Positions 21,723 through 31,165 of a stretch of DNA of 35,840 nt are shown in pieces. The position numbers and the translations under genes were made by a program. Under the pieces are notes generated by a model. That model saw nothing but the letters and a program-made list of their open reading frames with translations, was not told the DNA's origin and did not search any database. Source of the stretch: Nemertoderma westbladi (Eukaryota > Xenacoelomorpha > Nemertodermatida > Nemertodermatidae). The stretch lies in contig JAUCBJ010003150.1 of assembly GCA_032718475.1 (NCBI GenBank), positions 40,001-75,840 on the forward strand, read 5' to 3'. Position 1 is the first letter of the stretch, and every line of letters begins with the position of its first letter.

Positions 21723-22295
21723 TTAAGGGGGGGTTACCCCCTCCTTTGGTAAAATTTTCCCATTGTTGGTTTCCTATTTCTTCTGATGCAGAATTTAATG
21801 GGGAGTTCAAATCTTAAATCGGTTTGACGATATCTTTTTTAGTTCTCGAGTTATCGCTGACTTTCCGTCTATCAGTTTGTCCGTCAAAACTCAGAAGACA
21901 GACAGAGAGACAAACTGTCAGACAGACATATTAGATACCACCAAACATTAAAACTGACAACAGAAATGGAATCACCGACCCCTAAAACCCCCATATTGAT
22001 AATTTTAAGTTGGTATGAAGCCATAGTGTCAAACATAACTGACCGATTAACAGACTACCGGCAGTCAGGTTTGAGCGGGAAAGTTCAAACTTTAAAGCAA
22101 ATGATCTCGGAATTACATTTCACGATATTTCCATTTTCAAATTACTACTCCTCCGCCGTTTTTCACCCAAATTCGATAACTTATTGCTCATTTGAAAGGT
22201 TTTTTGAACATCTTATAACGTTATCCAGCACTTTTTTGAATTTTTTTTTTGAAATATTATTGAAAATTTTAATTAATTGTATTAATTTTAACTAG
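21723..22295 (+). mobile_element. TTAA element T, copy 2, truncated
   Basis: Starts TTAA, G7, TTA, C5. The interior is homologous to the reverse complement of the 10.6-11.12-kb region, with shared blocks GTAAAATTTTC, GCAGAATTTAA, GTTCTCGAGTTATC, AAAACTGACA and CAAATTACTACTCCTCCG. The homology fades at about 22290, where the 5' region of LINE copy C begins. The second TTAA terminus is therefore missing here, lost or displaced by the LINE. A 109-codon frame inside it is not conserved in copy 1. Confidence 0.65.
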
Positions 22296-22780
22296 GTCAG
22301 GTCACGTCCCCAGATCCTGCTACCACTATGGCAGTAATGTGGTACTACCTGTAGCTGTCAGCCCAGTAGGGCAGGCCCGATAAGCATAGCCTATTCATTA
22401 TTTAGTTGATCAAGAGTGGGTTGGTTCAGCCCCGTCAACTAAATAAGTCATTGAGGGCTATAGCGCCTAGGGCACCATTGAAGGCAAAGGCTTGATACAC
22501 ATCTGCATTAGAGATGATACAAGCCCCACCCTGTCTATACTGGATGCTCATCTACCAGTGTTAGGTAACCTAACCCAGGAGGCACACTTGGTTCAGGGTG
22601 TAACAAATGGACCCCTACAGTCGGCAGCAGGGCTGTAGGCCATGTATAGGCGGAAGGTAATCAACCAACGGCTAGACATGCTGACAAGGTCGGCGGAAGG
22701 TAATCAACCAACGGCGACCTACTGCGAAGACGCTTGTAGGAGTTGCGACCACAAGCGGTTTACTCCCGCAACTGAAAGAT
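22296..22780 (+). mobile_element. 5' leader of LINE copy C
   Basis: This GC-richer, stop-containing segment between the end of element T and the endonuclease frame is interpreted as the 5' untranslated region of the LINE. It contains a 24-bp direct repeat, GGCGGAAGG followed by TAATCAACCAACGGC, at 22649-22672 and 22692-22715, 43 bp apart. The upstream limit is inferred from where the element T homology ends. Confidence 0.55.
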
Positions 22781-24394
22781 ATGAGTATGAGAACCCTCCA
22801 AGAGAAATACCGGCTCGGTCGTCGCCCGGGTCAACAAGGACCGCGTCCCTCAGTGGTACACCAGGCTGGGGTCGATAAATTGGCTACTGGAACAGAAGAC
22901 AGAGAAGAAAGAAGAACCAACCTGTTGAAATGTAAAAATACACTAAAGATTGCTACAATGAACGCACGCACGCTGAAAGCACAGAGCAAACAGGATGACA
23001 TGGTCGCTCTGGCAATGGAATATAACATCGACATCATATGCATCCAAGAACATCGGATTTGTCATGAAGACACTGCCATGAAGTACAATGACATTGGAAA
23101 TGGATGGACGTTAGTAACAAGCTCAGCAGTAAGAAACTCGGCCAATGCATCAATTGGTGGAGTAGGAATTCTGCTAAGCCGATTTGCACTTAAGACCCTA
23201 AACAACATCGAATCTATAAATTCCAGGGTTATGATCGCAACATTTGATGGGAATCCCAAGACAACAGTTATATGTTGCTACAGTCCAACCAATGCATCAG
23301 AGCCAGAACAAGCAGTCAAGTTTTATGAAGAACTGACTGAACTTATTAAGGACATCCCGAAACACAATGTTAAAGTCATTGCTGGTGACCTGAATGCGCA
23401 AATTGGCCCAGAAGACATCAAGGGTTACACCTATAACACCAGTTCTAACAGAAATGGGTACTTACTTCTAGACCTAATGGAAGAATGTAAATTGATACCA
23501 ACAAACTGCACATTCGAAAAGAGTAAGGGGAAGCTATGGACCTTTCAATACCCTAATGGAACCAAAGCACAACTGGATTACATCCATATAAACAAAAAGT
23601 GGAGAAATAGCATGATCAACTGCGAGGCATACAGCTCGTTCAACCTAATTGGTTCGGACCACAGAATTGTGACTGCAGAGATCAGACTCAGTTTGAGAGC
23701 CAGCAAACCCAGGACAAGCAAGCAAATCAACTATGACTGGGAGAAACTCAGAACTGACAATGCTGTAAAGGATGCTTATACAGTAGAAGTTCAAAACCGC
23801 TTTGAAGCACTTCAGTCAATGGATGAAGACCAATCCACCGATTCAATATACCAGAATATAATAACAGCCCACAAGGAATCAGCTAAGAGGCATATCCCCC
23901 AGAAACCTAAACGAAAACAGTATGTGCCATGGCAAAACGCTGAGGTTACTTGTAAGAGAGAAGATCTTAAGATAGCCTACAAAGTTAAAACCGAACAACC
24001 AACAACCGAAAACATTAACAAGGTTGAGAAAGCTAAGGACGATCTTAAATTGGCCTACAACATCAGCCACGAAAAGTACATACAGGATAAAACTGAAGCA
24101 ATTACAACTGCTCACATACAGCAACAATCAAGACTTACCTGGCAAACTGTAAATGAGGTATCTGGTCGGAAAAGTTGTGCAAAGGGGCGCCTCAAAGCCG
24201 ATAGTCCTGAAGAACTTGTTGGGAAGTGGAAAAATCACTTCAGCAACTTGCTTGGGCAGCCACCAAACATCGAGGTCAGCCCTACAAGGAAAATATATGA
24301 CAAGACACTACCTATAGATATAGGGGATTTCTCCAAAATGCCGAACTCTAAAGAAGCATTAAAAGCATGTCCAATAATAAAGCGAGTGGATTAG
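22781..24394 (+). pseudogene. LINE copy C: APE endonuclease domain and RT linker
   Basis: A 537-codon frame encodes the N-terminal half of an RTE-like non-LTR retrotransposon polyprotein. The APE-type endonuclease that nicks target DNA spans about residues 55-305 and shows all expected motifs: NART at 61, QE at 89-90, YSPT at 167-170, GDLN at 202-205, LDYI at 265-268 and SDHR at 292-295. A linker of about 200 residues follows. Near 24365 a frameshift diverts the frame into CPIIKRVD and a stop, just as the RT domain should begin. Proteins of this type are often labelled craniofacial development protein 2-like in animal genomes, a misnomer. It is related to copy B but clearly a separate family. 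The first Met at 22781 is taken as the start; an upstream frame from 22642 is not conserved. Endonuclease possibly intact, element dead. Confidence 0.9.
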
Positions 24395-24512
24395 ATGAAA
24401 TTCCAGCGGATGTATGGAATACCGGAGTGCTAAACAGACCATTATTGAATGTTTGCAACCGGATGTTAAAAGGGGAAAAGCCTCCACCAATTTGGACTAA
24501 AGGTCAACTAAA
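24367..24512 (+). pseudogene. LINE copy C: start of RT after frameshift
   Basis: In the next frame, NNKASGLDEIPADVWNTG matches the opening of the reverse transcriptase domain in this group (compare NRASGVDGVPPEVF in copy B). Similarity ends after PPIWTKGQ at about 24512, where the expected PKKG...YRGISL block should follow and instead unrelated AT-rich sequence begins. The RT catalytic core is absent from this location. Confidence 0.8.
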
Positions 24513-25719
24513 GCCTAAATTTTTGACTTCCATTTTATATTTTTCAACTATCATTTTGGATATTACAGCGGGAATCTTGTTTAACTGAGTTTGTATGTGC
24601 GCATTAAAGGCGCAAAATTACCAGAAACACCAAATATGTGTTTAGTGGTTTAAAAACTTAATTTATTTTAATTTAAAACATTAATGGAAAGATGCAGGTT
24701 ACAGTGTCGGTGTTTTCTAACCAAAACAATAAACACAACATTATTTCATATGGGAACGATTTGCATCAATTTTATTTAATGTGCCATTATGTGCCACTCT
24801 CAGAATGTAGTTAACATATTCGTAAATCCTTAGTGGTGGGCAGGCGCACATCCCGGTACAGTATTCCAAAAATAGGTTGGTTCTAGGCTAATGATAGTGC
24901 ACCAAAAATAGGTTGGTCCTATGCTAGTAATAGTGCATGGAGGCTTATTGCATTCTTTGGTTGATTGATACGCCTCCATCTCAACCCTTCTGAGTTAATT
25001 GCATTTTCTTTGATGTTTGATGGAAATAAAAATGAAATAATGCTTAGTTTTGTACCACTAAGTGGATTGCAGTGCGATTGAATGACTGGATAAGGTGCTG
25101 TGCGTGCTGTGTACTACAGGAGTCAGAGCTAACAAAGAATAGTAAATTATTCAAATGTGCACACGCTATTTGCTATTTTCTATTCACAATATTAAATGCA
25201 GTATGTGCTGTCCCGCAGTTTTATTAAATCTTTTATAAAAGTATAAAATTTTAAATAATATACTAGACTACAGGAATAAGCGGATATTTGTGTAAAATGA
25301 GTTACTTTGTAAGAGAGATAAATTCATAACATAGATTCAAAATAGTGGATTAGAAAATATAATTTAGAGAGTTAATTATTTTATTGAAATATAATAAATA
25401 TAACAGCAATTATATTGATTGAATTTCTTTTGTTGCTTCTACTGTCAAACATCCTATCTTAGTCCAGACAAAACAAGGTTCAATCTCAAGGACAAATTGC
25501 AACATAATTTTAATTAAGATTTTCTAGGCCCAAATGTATTGCTTTATCAACATATCAATCAGATACACTTCAAACCTCGTTCTTCCTAAGACTTCCAATT
25601 ATGGAATGACGGATGGCTGACGGACTGCAGTGAACTCTTTAAATATTTAATTGTAATTGCACAACACCCACTGTGGCCTTTATTTGCAAAGTTGAAATAT
25701 GATATGCTGAAATATGTTG
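24513..25719. other. AT-rich DNA, no gene recognised; 36-bp duplication
   Basis: No coding frame or known repeat is recognised. A tandem pair of 36-bp units starting CCAAAAATAGGTTGG and ending ATAGTGCA lies at 24866-24901 and 24902-24937, with four or so differences. Confidence 0.6.
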
Positions 25720-26940
25720 CTTTCCAGCAGTTAGTTACCATATAAAATATAAACTTCTGGCGACTCCGTCTTCATTTCATTAACTTTACCCGTTCCTGCT
25801 GCTTTCCAGCAGTTAGTTACCGTACAATACACACGTCGACTCTGTCTTCATTTCATTAACTTTACCCATTGCCGTTGCTGCTGCTTTCCAGCAGTTAGTT
25901 ACCGTACAATACTCACGTCTGTCGACTCCGTCTTCATTTCATTAACTTTACCACAAGTGCTGCTGCTTTCCTGCAGTTAGTTACCGTACAATACACACCT
26001 CTGTTGACTCCGTCTTCATTTCATCAACTTTACCCAGTGCTGCTGCTTTCCAGCAGTCAGTTACCGTAGAATCCACACGTCTGTCGACTCTGTCTTCATT
26101 TCATTAACTTTACCTGTTGCTGCTGCTTTCCAGCAGTCAGTTACCGTAGAATCCACACGTCTGTCGACTCTGTCTTCATTTCATTAACTTTACCTGTTGC
26201 TGCTGCTTTCCAGCAGTCAGTTACCGTAGAATCCACACGTCTGTCGACTCCGTCTTCATTTCATTATCTTTACCCATTGCCGTTGCTGCTGCTTTCCAGC
26301 AGTCAGTTACCGTAGAATACACACGTCTGTCGACTCTGTCTTCATTTCATTAACTTTACCTGTTGCTGCTGCTTTCCAGCAGTCAGTTACCGTAGAATCC
26401 ACACGTCTGTCGACTCTGTCTTCATTTCATTAACTTTACATGTTGCTGCTGCTTTCCAGCAGTTAGTTACCGTACAATACACTCGTCTGTCGACTCCGTC
26501 TTCATTTCATTAACTTTACCCATTGCCGTTGCTGCTGCTTTCCAGCAGTTAGTTACCGTACAATACACACGTCTGTCGACTCCGTCTTCATTTCATTATC
26601 TTTACCCGTTGCCGTTGCTGCTGCTTTCCAGCAGTTAGTTACCGTACAATACACACGTCTGTCGACTCTGTTTTCATTTCATTAACTTTACCTGTTGCTG
26701 CTGCTTTCCAGCAGTCAGTTACCATAGAATACACACGTCTGTCGACTCTTTCTTCATTTCATTAACTTTACCTGTTGCTACTGCTTTCCAGCAGTCAGTT
26801 ACCGTAGAATACACACGTCTGTCGACTCTGTTTTCATTTCATTAACTTTACCTGTTGCTGCTGCTTTCCAGCAGTCAGTTACCGTAGAATACACACGTCT
26901 GTCGACTCCGTCTTCATTTCATTATCATTACCCATTCGTT
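25720..26940. repeat. 80/86-bp minisatellite
   Basis: Fifteen units, most of 80 bp, some of 86 bp through an extra CCGTTG before the GCTGCTGC block. Landmarks in order are CTGCTTTCCAGCAG, GTTACCGTA, ACACACGTCTGTCGACTC, and TTCATTTCATTAACTTTACC. The CTGCT/AGCAG pair forms a 5-bp stem with a TTCC loop in nearly every unit. GTTAGTTACCGTACAATAC and GTCAGTTACCGTAGAATCC variants fall in runs. The first unit is the most diverged. Confidence 0.95.
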
Positions 26941-27087
26941 TTTCTCTTGGATTGCTCTCAGTGACATTTCCTGGTTTGGCCCCTTTAGAAGCTTTCAGCT
27001 GATTCATCTATCGATCAGCTGATTGCCACCAGCTGATAACTGATTGCATGTTACTGTAGGTCCAGTGTCCAGTTGATTTGTACACAT

Positions 27088-27273
27088 AAGGACCATACTG
27101 CGCACAATATTGAGCTTTGGCAGCCCCATAGAGAAAATAAGCATGATGGACAGTCCATGACTTTCTTAAGATGCCTCCTAAAGGACACTGGCCTTGAAGA
27201 TGCAGCTAATCTCGCGAAAGTCATGGGGGATAGGGAATTGTGGCGGTGCAACTTTGTTAATAAGCCGGCATAG
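27088..27273 (+). pseudogene. LINE 3' scrap, A/B family, plus strand
   Basis: The frame reads HNIELWQPHRENKHDG, then MTFLRCLLKDTGLEDA, then LAKVMGDRELW. This aligns with the extreme C-terminus of LINE copy B (HNLVLWQPHGVNKHGG, MTFLRRILKDTGLKDA, LANVMGDRELW). Only the last 60 or so residues are present, and the 3' untranslated tail with its TAG repeat cannot be traced beyond AAGCCGGCA. It is on the same strand as copy C 2.6 kb upstream, but copy C belongs to another family, so it is best treated as a separate 5'-truncated insertion. Confidence 0.85.
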
Positions 27274-28058
27274 AATTATCAATGTACGCTGCATTTGGCT
27301 TGCCAATTGTGGATTGCATGGTTGTGGCAAAATACTTTTGCCAACTGGCATAGCATCTCAATGTGCAGTTTCAATGCAGCAGGCTGATTATAGTACTGTA
27401 CTGTACAGTAGTAATTGCTTATGAATAGTCCGTCTGCTATTCGTGTGCATCGAACTGCACTAGCGCGCCATCTAGACATCTAGAGGTTTTAAGAGTTTAT
27501 TATATTTGGAGCGTTTTTTGAGCGTACTTTATAAAACCCTTACACACGTCGAAATCATGTAAGGAATGGAAAGAGGGGTCTTTCCATTCCTTACATGATT
27601 TCAACGTCCAATCAAATAAAAACTCATTAACCAATCCCAGGTGTTAATGCAAGAGGTGTTCCTAGTAGTGTAACTGTAAGGATTGGGAATACGCGCCCCC
27701 GGCTTAATTTTGTAATTAATCTGTATCTTTGAGTAAGGTTTGTTTGGAAAACCGAGATTTCGTGATTTTTCCTAAAATTTAATAGGTTATCCAACCGAGC
27801 AAACGCCATTTACAAGGCCATGTTTGTTTTCGTGCTGTGCTCCCTTTCTGGCACCCATCTCCAGTACTTTCGTACTAAGATTTTCAATAGTTTTCATAAT
27901 TCACTAAAATTAATTTATTTGCGATATATAGCAGTGTTTTTGGATGCTGAAAGCGATTATAGAACTGCAATATTACATTCGTGATAATTTTTAAAGTGTC
28001 ACCTGGTGTACGAATAAAACAAGTAGTGCAAATATGTTAGTCAAAAATCACGCCAAGA
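27274..28058. other. No gene recognised; contains a strong hairpin
   Basis: Apart from the hairpin at 27546-27607, only short unrecognised frames of 60-76 codons are present. Confidence 0.55.
27546..27607. repeat. Hairpin: perfect 24-bp stem, GGGG loop
   Basis: GAAATCATGTAAGGAATGG plus AAAGA (27551-27574) is followed by GGGG and its exact reverse complement (27579-27602). The pairing continues through one mismatch and then ACGT/ACGT, for a total of 62 nt. Possible explanations are a small fold-back repeat, a hairpin RNA precursor or a cruciform. The tetraloop is short for a typical animal pre-miRNA. Confidence 0.9.
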
Positions 28059-28712
28059 ACTTCATTTCATTCAAATTTCGCCTCCTTCCTGTTGCTACAT
28101 GACTTGAATTTGCACAACTTAATGCAATGATGTTGATGGTCACTTCATGCTGCGCGAAGACCCCACGAACGTGTTTGTTTTGTAGGCAGATACAGAGTGA
28201 ATACAAAACAAAGACTCAACACCCAATTTTTTCGACTTTCGTTTATTGTTTTGGTTCCCCCAACACGCCTCAGTAACGTGTTCCTTTACTAACCTGCTCC
28301 TTTAAATAGCAATGGGACTTATCGCTCTTATGGACCTAACGCGACTTTGTTTTGTACAGAACAGGCAGTAAAGTCTTGGGTCTTTGTTTTGTACTCAACT
28401 GGCAGATACATGTTGGTGGTTTACAATAGCAATACAGCAGAGATAGAGAGAGAGAGGATAGATTATGGAGCTGGTAGAACATGCATCCAATCAGGTATTG
28501 CCATATCCTCCTCATCTAACAGCCATCCCAGACCTATGGGAGAAGATACATTGATGATGGGTACTAAGCTTATATACGATTGGTAAGTTGGCTCTGGATA
28601 GGTGTCTCTCTTTAAACACTATTTACAACGTGGCAGCAAGGTTGACTCGATTTCTCCTTCTTTTAAATAGAAAAGACGACACCGAAGCTCGTTCACGTCC
28701 TTAACTTCTGAC
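28059..28712 (+). repeat. Long inverted repeat, left arm
   Basis: Pairs in reverse with 29149-29549. Shared landmarks include CGCCTCCTTC, TTGTAGGCAGATAC, CAATACAGCAGAGA, AACATGCATCCAATCA, ATATCCTCCTCATCTAAC, GGCAGCAAGGTTGACTCG and CGTTCACGTC. The arm is about 250 bp longer than its partner because of extra sequence at about 28140-28390, which itself begins and ends with TTTGTTTTGTA-like blocks. A 79-codon frame at 28347-28586 ends at TGGTAAGT, which would be a good splice donor, but the frame is not conserved in the other arm. No protein is recognised. Confidence 0.75.
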
Positions 28713-29148
28713 ATTCATGTAAAGCAATAAGTATTATGCATAAGTCAGGTCCAAGAGTAGCTGATATAGTGTTTATGTTACAATGCGTTATTCTACTTAG
28801 AGATCCACACTTTTGATAAACCTGGCATTTCAGGACATCGTTTTCATCCCTTGTAATGTATTTGAATTGGTTGAAGGTCATGATGGCATTGATTTGTATC
28901 CATTTATTGCCGATACCCTCATTATCATCTCGAATATGAATGTCACATACTTGATCTAGTCTTTGACGTTTGCTATTGGATACACCCCCCCTCACCACTC
29001 CTTTCAGTGAAACCTGCCTCTGCACTTATGTCTATATTATTAATAACCTTCCAACACATGTTAATATTCATCATTGGCGAACATTGGCAACTATCAGAAT
29101 CGTATCTAGAGATTTAGAAAGTTTTATATGCCAATTACATTTCAGGTG
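28713..29148. other. Spacer between the inverted repeat arms
   Basis: Holds a 110-codon minus-strand frame (29025 to 28693) that is not recognised. Fragments such as GGCATTTCAGGACATCG suggest the arms may once have extended further. Confidence 0.5.
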
Positions 29149-29549
29149 GTCAGATATTAAAGACGTGAACGTGCTTCAGTATCGTCTTTTAATCTTAAAA
29201 AGTGGAGAAATCGAGTCAACCTTGCTGCCACACATTGTTTATACACCTACTATATATCTAAAGCCAACTACCAAGCGTATATTTGGAAAAAAGTTTAGTA
29301 TCCATCATCAATGTACCTTCTCCCATTATACTGTAGGTCTGTCTGTTAGATGAGGAGGATATGATAATACTTGATTGGATGCATGTTCTTCCATCTCCAT
29401 CATCAATCCTCTTTCTCTCTCTGCTGTATTGAAATTGTACTACGTCATGTAAACCACTGACGTATCTGCCTACAAAATAAACTTCATTGCATTGAGTTGT
29501 ACAAATTCAGGTAATGCACCAAATCGAAGGAGGCGGAATTGGAATGAAC
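29149..29549 (-). repeat. Long inverted repeat, right arm
   Basis: Reverse partner of 28059-28712, of the order of 80% similar over the aligned parts by eye. It lacks the insertion present in the left arm. The pair with its 436-bp spacer could form a long stem-loop if transcribed. It may be two opposing copies of an unknown dispersed repeat rather than one palindrome. Confidence 0.75.
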
Positions 29550-29826
29550 TGATGCACTTGACACCTCATATGATGAAGATGATTTCTAATACAGCAATAA
29601 TTGTATCACATACATTACCTACTCGACTAAGAATACTCTATTTGCTCGGATGACATCATCGCATACCAATTAAGAATACATACAAACATAATTATGTATT
29701 TATTATTAAATAAAGAGGATTTAGTATTGAAAAATGTTATTTTCGATGGAATCATCTTTGCAGAAATCATCTAGGAACAATTATGATAAATATATAAATT
29801 GAAGTGAATATACTAAAAGAACTAAC

Positions 29827-29929
29827 CTCTCTTTTATGGTAGGTGTCAAGTCATTTGTTTGTGTCATATCTGAGTCATCTTCAATTGCATCTGTAGTGGT
29901 AGTCATGGTAATCTGTGAAGGAGTGTTGT
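29827..29929 (-). CDS. Candidate internal exon, Thr/Asp-rich
   Basis: On the minus strand a TTTTAG acceptor-like site precedes a 103-bp open segment, and the donor-like sequence GTTAGT follows it directly. In its open frame it reads NTPSQITMTTTTDA, then IEDDSDMTQTNDLTPTIKE. The Thr- and Asp-rich composition is unlike the surrounding AT-rich DNA and resembles a linker in an extracellular or intracellular-tail region of an animal protein. The upstream polypyrimidine tract is weak. It is not recognised as any family, and neighbouring exons are not established, so this could be a chance frame. Confidence 0.3.
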
Positions 29930-30995
29930 CTAAAATGCCATTTAGATGTTATATTGGATTATTTATGGAGTTGTATTTTCATACTGTATTTGGTGTTTTA
30001 TTCACAATATAAGTTAAAACAAGATAACGATTTTTGATTAAAAATATATGGGCTTTGGTATTGCTTTATTATTGAAGTCTTCCCTACGACTACAGTGACA
30101 TTTTTCTCCTGAGTTGTTGAAGTGTTTCCAAATAAATTTCACATTTAATGTATTTTGAAGCATGTGACGGTAAACGGTAGAGAAAATTTAAAAATTCCAC
30201 AATAAACATTATGAAAGCAGTGAAGAGAAAGCAATCGCGTTGTTGGATGCACTTAGTCGAAGACATGGTAGTAGATTTGTGTATCAAATATTGTTTATCA
30301 TTTATCTTATTATTATTATTTGGTATAATTAATGGCAAAGACGTTTCTTAAGTCAATAAACACTCTAATTATCTGAGATGAGTTTGTGTATTATTACTTA
30401 GGTAGGCTATTTCCCAGATCCCAGATATGAACACACACTGATCTTTAAGAAACATTGTATTTAACCCTTTGTGTATTATGTAGTTAATATCTTCACTTCA
30501 GTAACAACACACTAATGAGGAGCGAGAATCCAACTAGTTCCATAATTATCTGGATCGGATGTGCTGCTACCTGTTTCTATGTAGATTATTTGAATGAAAC
30601 TAAAGGGCTCAGAGTAAGCTATAGATATACCCGACGTCGAACATTGAACAAGTGTCAATAGAGTAATAATACAATATTATGTTTCCATCTAATGTTATTA
30701 GATTAAGTATCACATGTCGTCAATATGCATGGTAGTCGGCGTTGTTTTGAATTTTCAGAGGTTGTGGTACAGAAGATATTTTTTTGTTGAAAAGACAGTC
30801 GAGACACAAACAGTTGATATAGACAGTCTGAATTGGAACAAAATTCGCATTATCACATTTTAGAATCAAAGTTCGCGCTCCACTCACAGTGGTTGACAAT
30901 GATAGATCTGTGTTTCCTTGCGTTACCTACAGTGTTTAAATCCGGAAACCCTTTATTTTTATTTAAAAAAATGTATTATTAGTATGTAGACTTAC

Positions 30996-31025
30996 CCCTT
31001 CGGTAGACATAAACTCCTGTATTTT
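30996..31025 (-). CDS. Candidate micro-exon ending at GGGGTAAGT
   Basis: On the minus strand CGAAGGG is followed by GTAAGT, a near-ideal splice donor. Upstream, ATATTAG and AATACAG are two possible acceptors, giving segments of 30 or 21 bp; the longer would read KIQEFMSTEG. It lies about 1.07 kb upstream (minus-strand sense) of the 29827-29929 candidate, so the two could belong to one gene. Very short and weakly supported. Confidence 0.15.
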
Positions 31026-31082
31026 CTAATATATAGGATAGTTTATTTGTGAGGTTATTAGTGTTTATTTGTAGCTAGGATT

Positions 31083-31116
31083 ATTTTTGATAGGAGGCTG
31101 GCCTCCTATCAAAAAT
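31083..31116. repeat. Inverted repeat with 16-bp perfect arms
   Basis: ATTTTTGATAGGAGGC, a two-base TG centre, and the exact reverse complement of the first arm. A tandem pair AAAAATGTTCT follows directly. It lies just before the 58/49-bp minisatellite. Confidence 0.88.
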
Positions 31117-31165
31117 GTTCTAAAAATGTTCTATTTGTTAAACGCAACCCAGATATATTCTACCC

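Larger units (their letters stand above)
29550..31165. other. AT-rich DNA; possible exons on the minus strand
   Basis: No repeat family is recognised. Two minus-strand segments with splice-like borders are listed separately. An 82-codon minus-strand frame at 30090-30338 has no recognised similarity. Confidence 0.5.

Noticed and set aside
22296-27273. One LINE spanning copy C and the 27.1-kb 3' scrap with a large internal replacement
   Set aside because: The 3' scrap matches the A/B family closely whereas copy C is a different family, and the interval contains an unrelated minisatellite.
20936-28290. Similar blocks TTTGGTTCCCCCA...GTAAC.TGTTCCTT at about 20938 and 28250
   Set aside because: A short match of about 35 bp with several differences; too little to define a repeat family from this window alone.
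28693-29025. 110-codon minus-strand frame in the inverted-repeat spacer
   Set aside because: No recognisable family, no conserved neighbour and no clear start or splice context. Open length alone is not sufficient in this composition.
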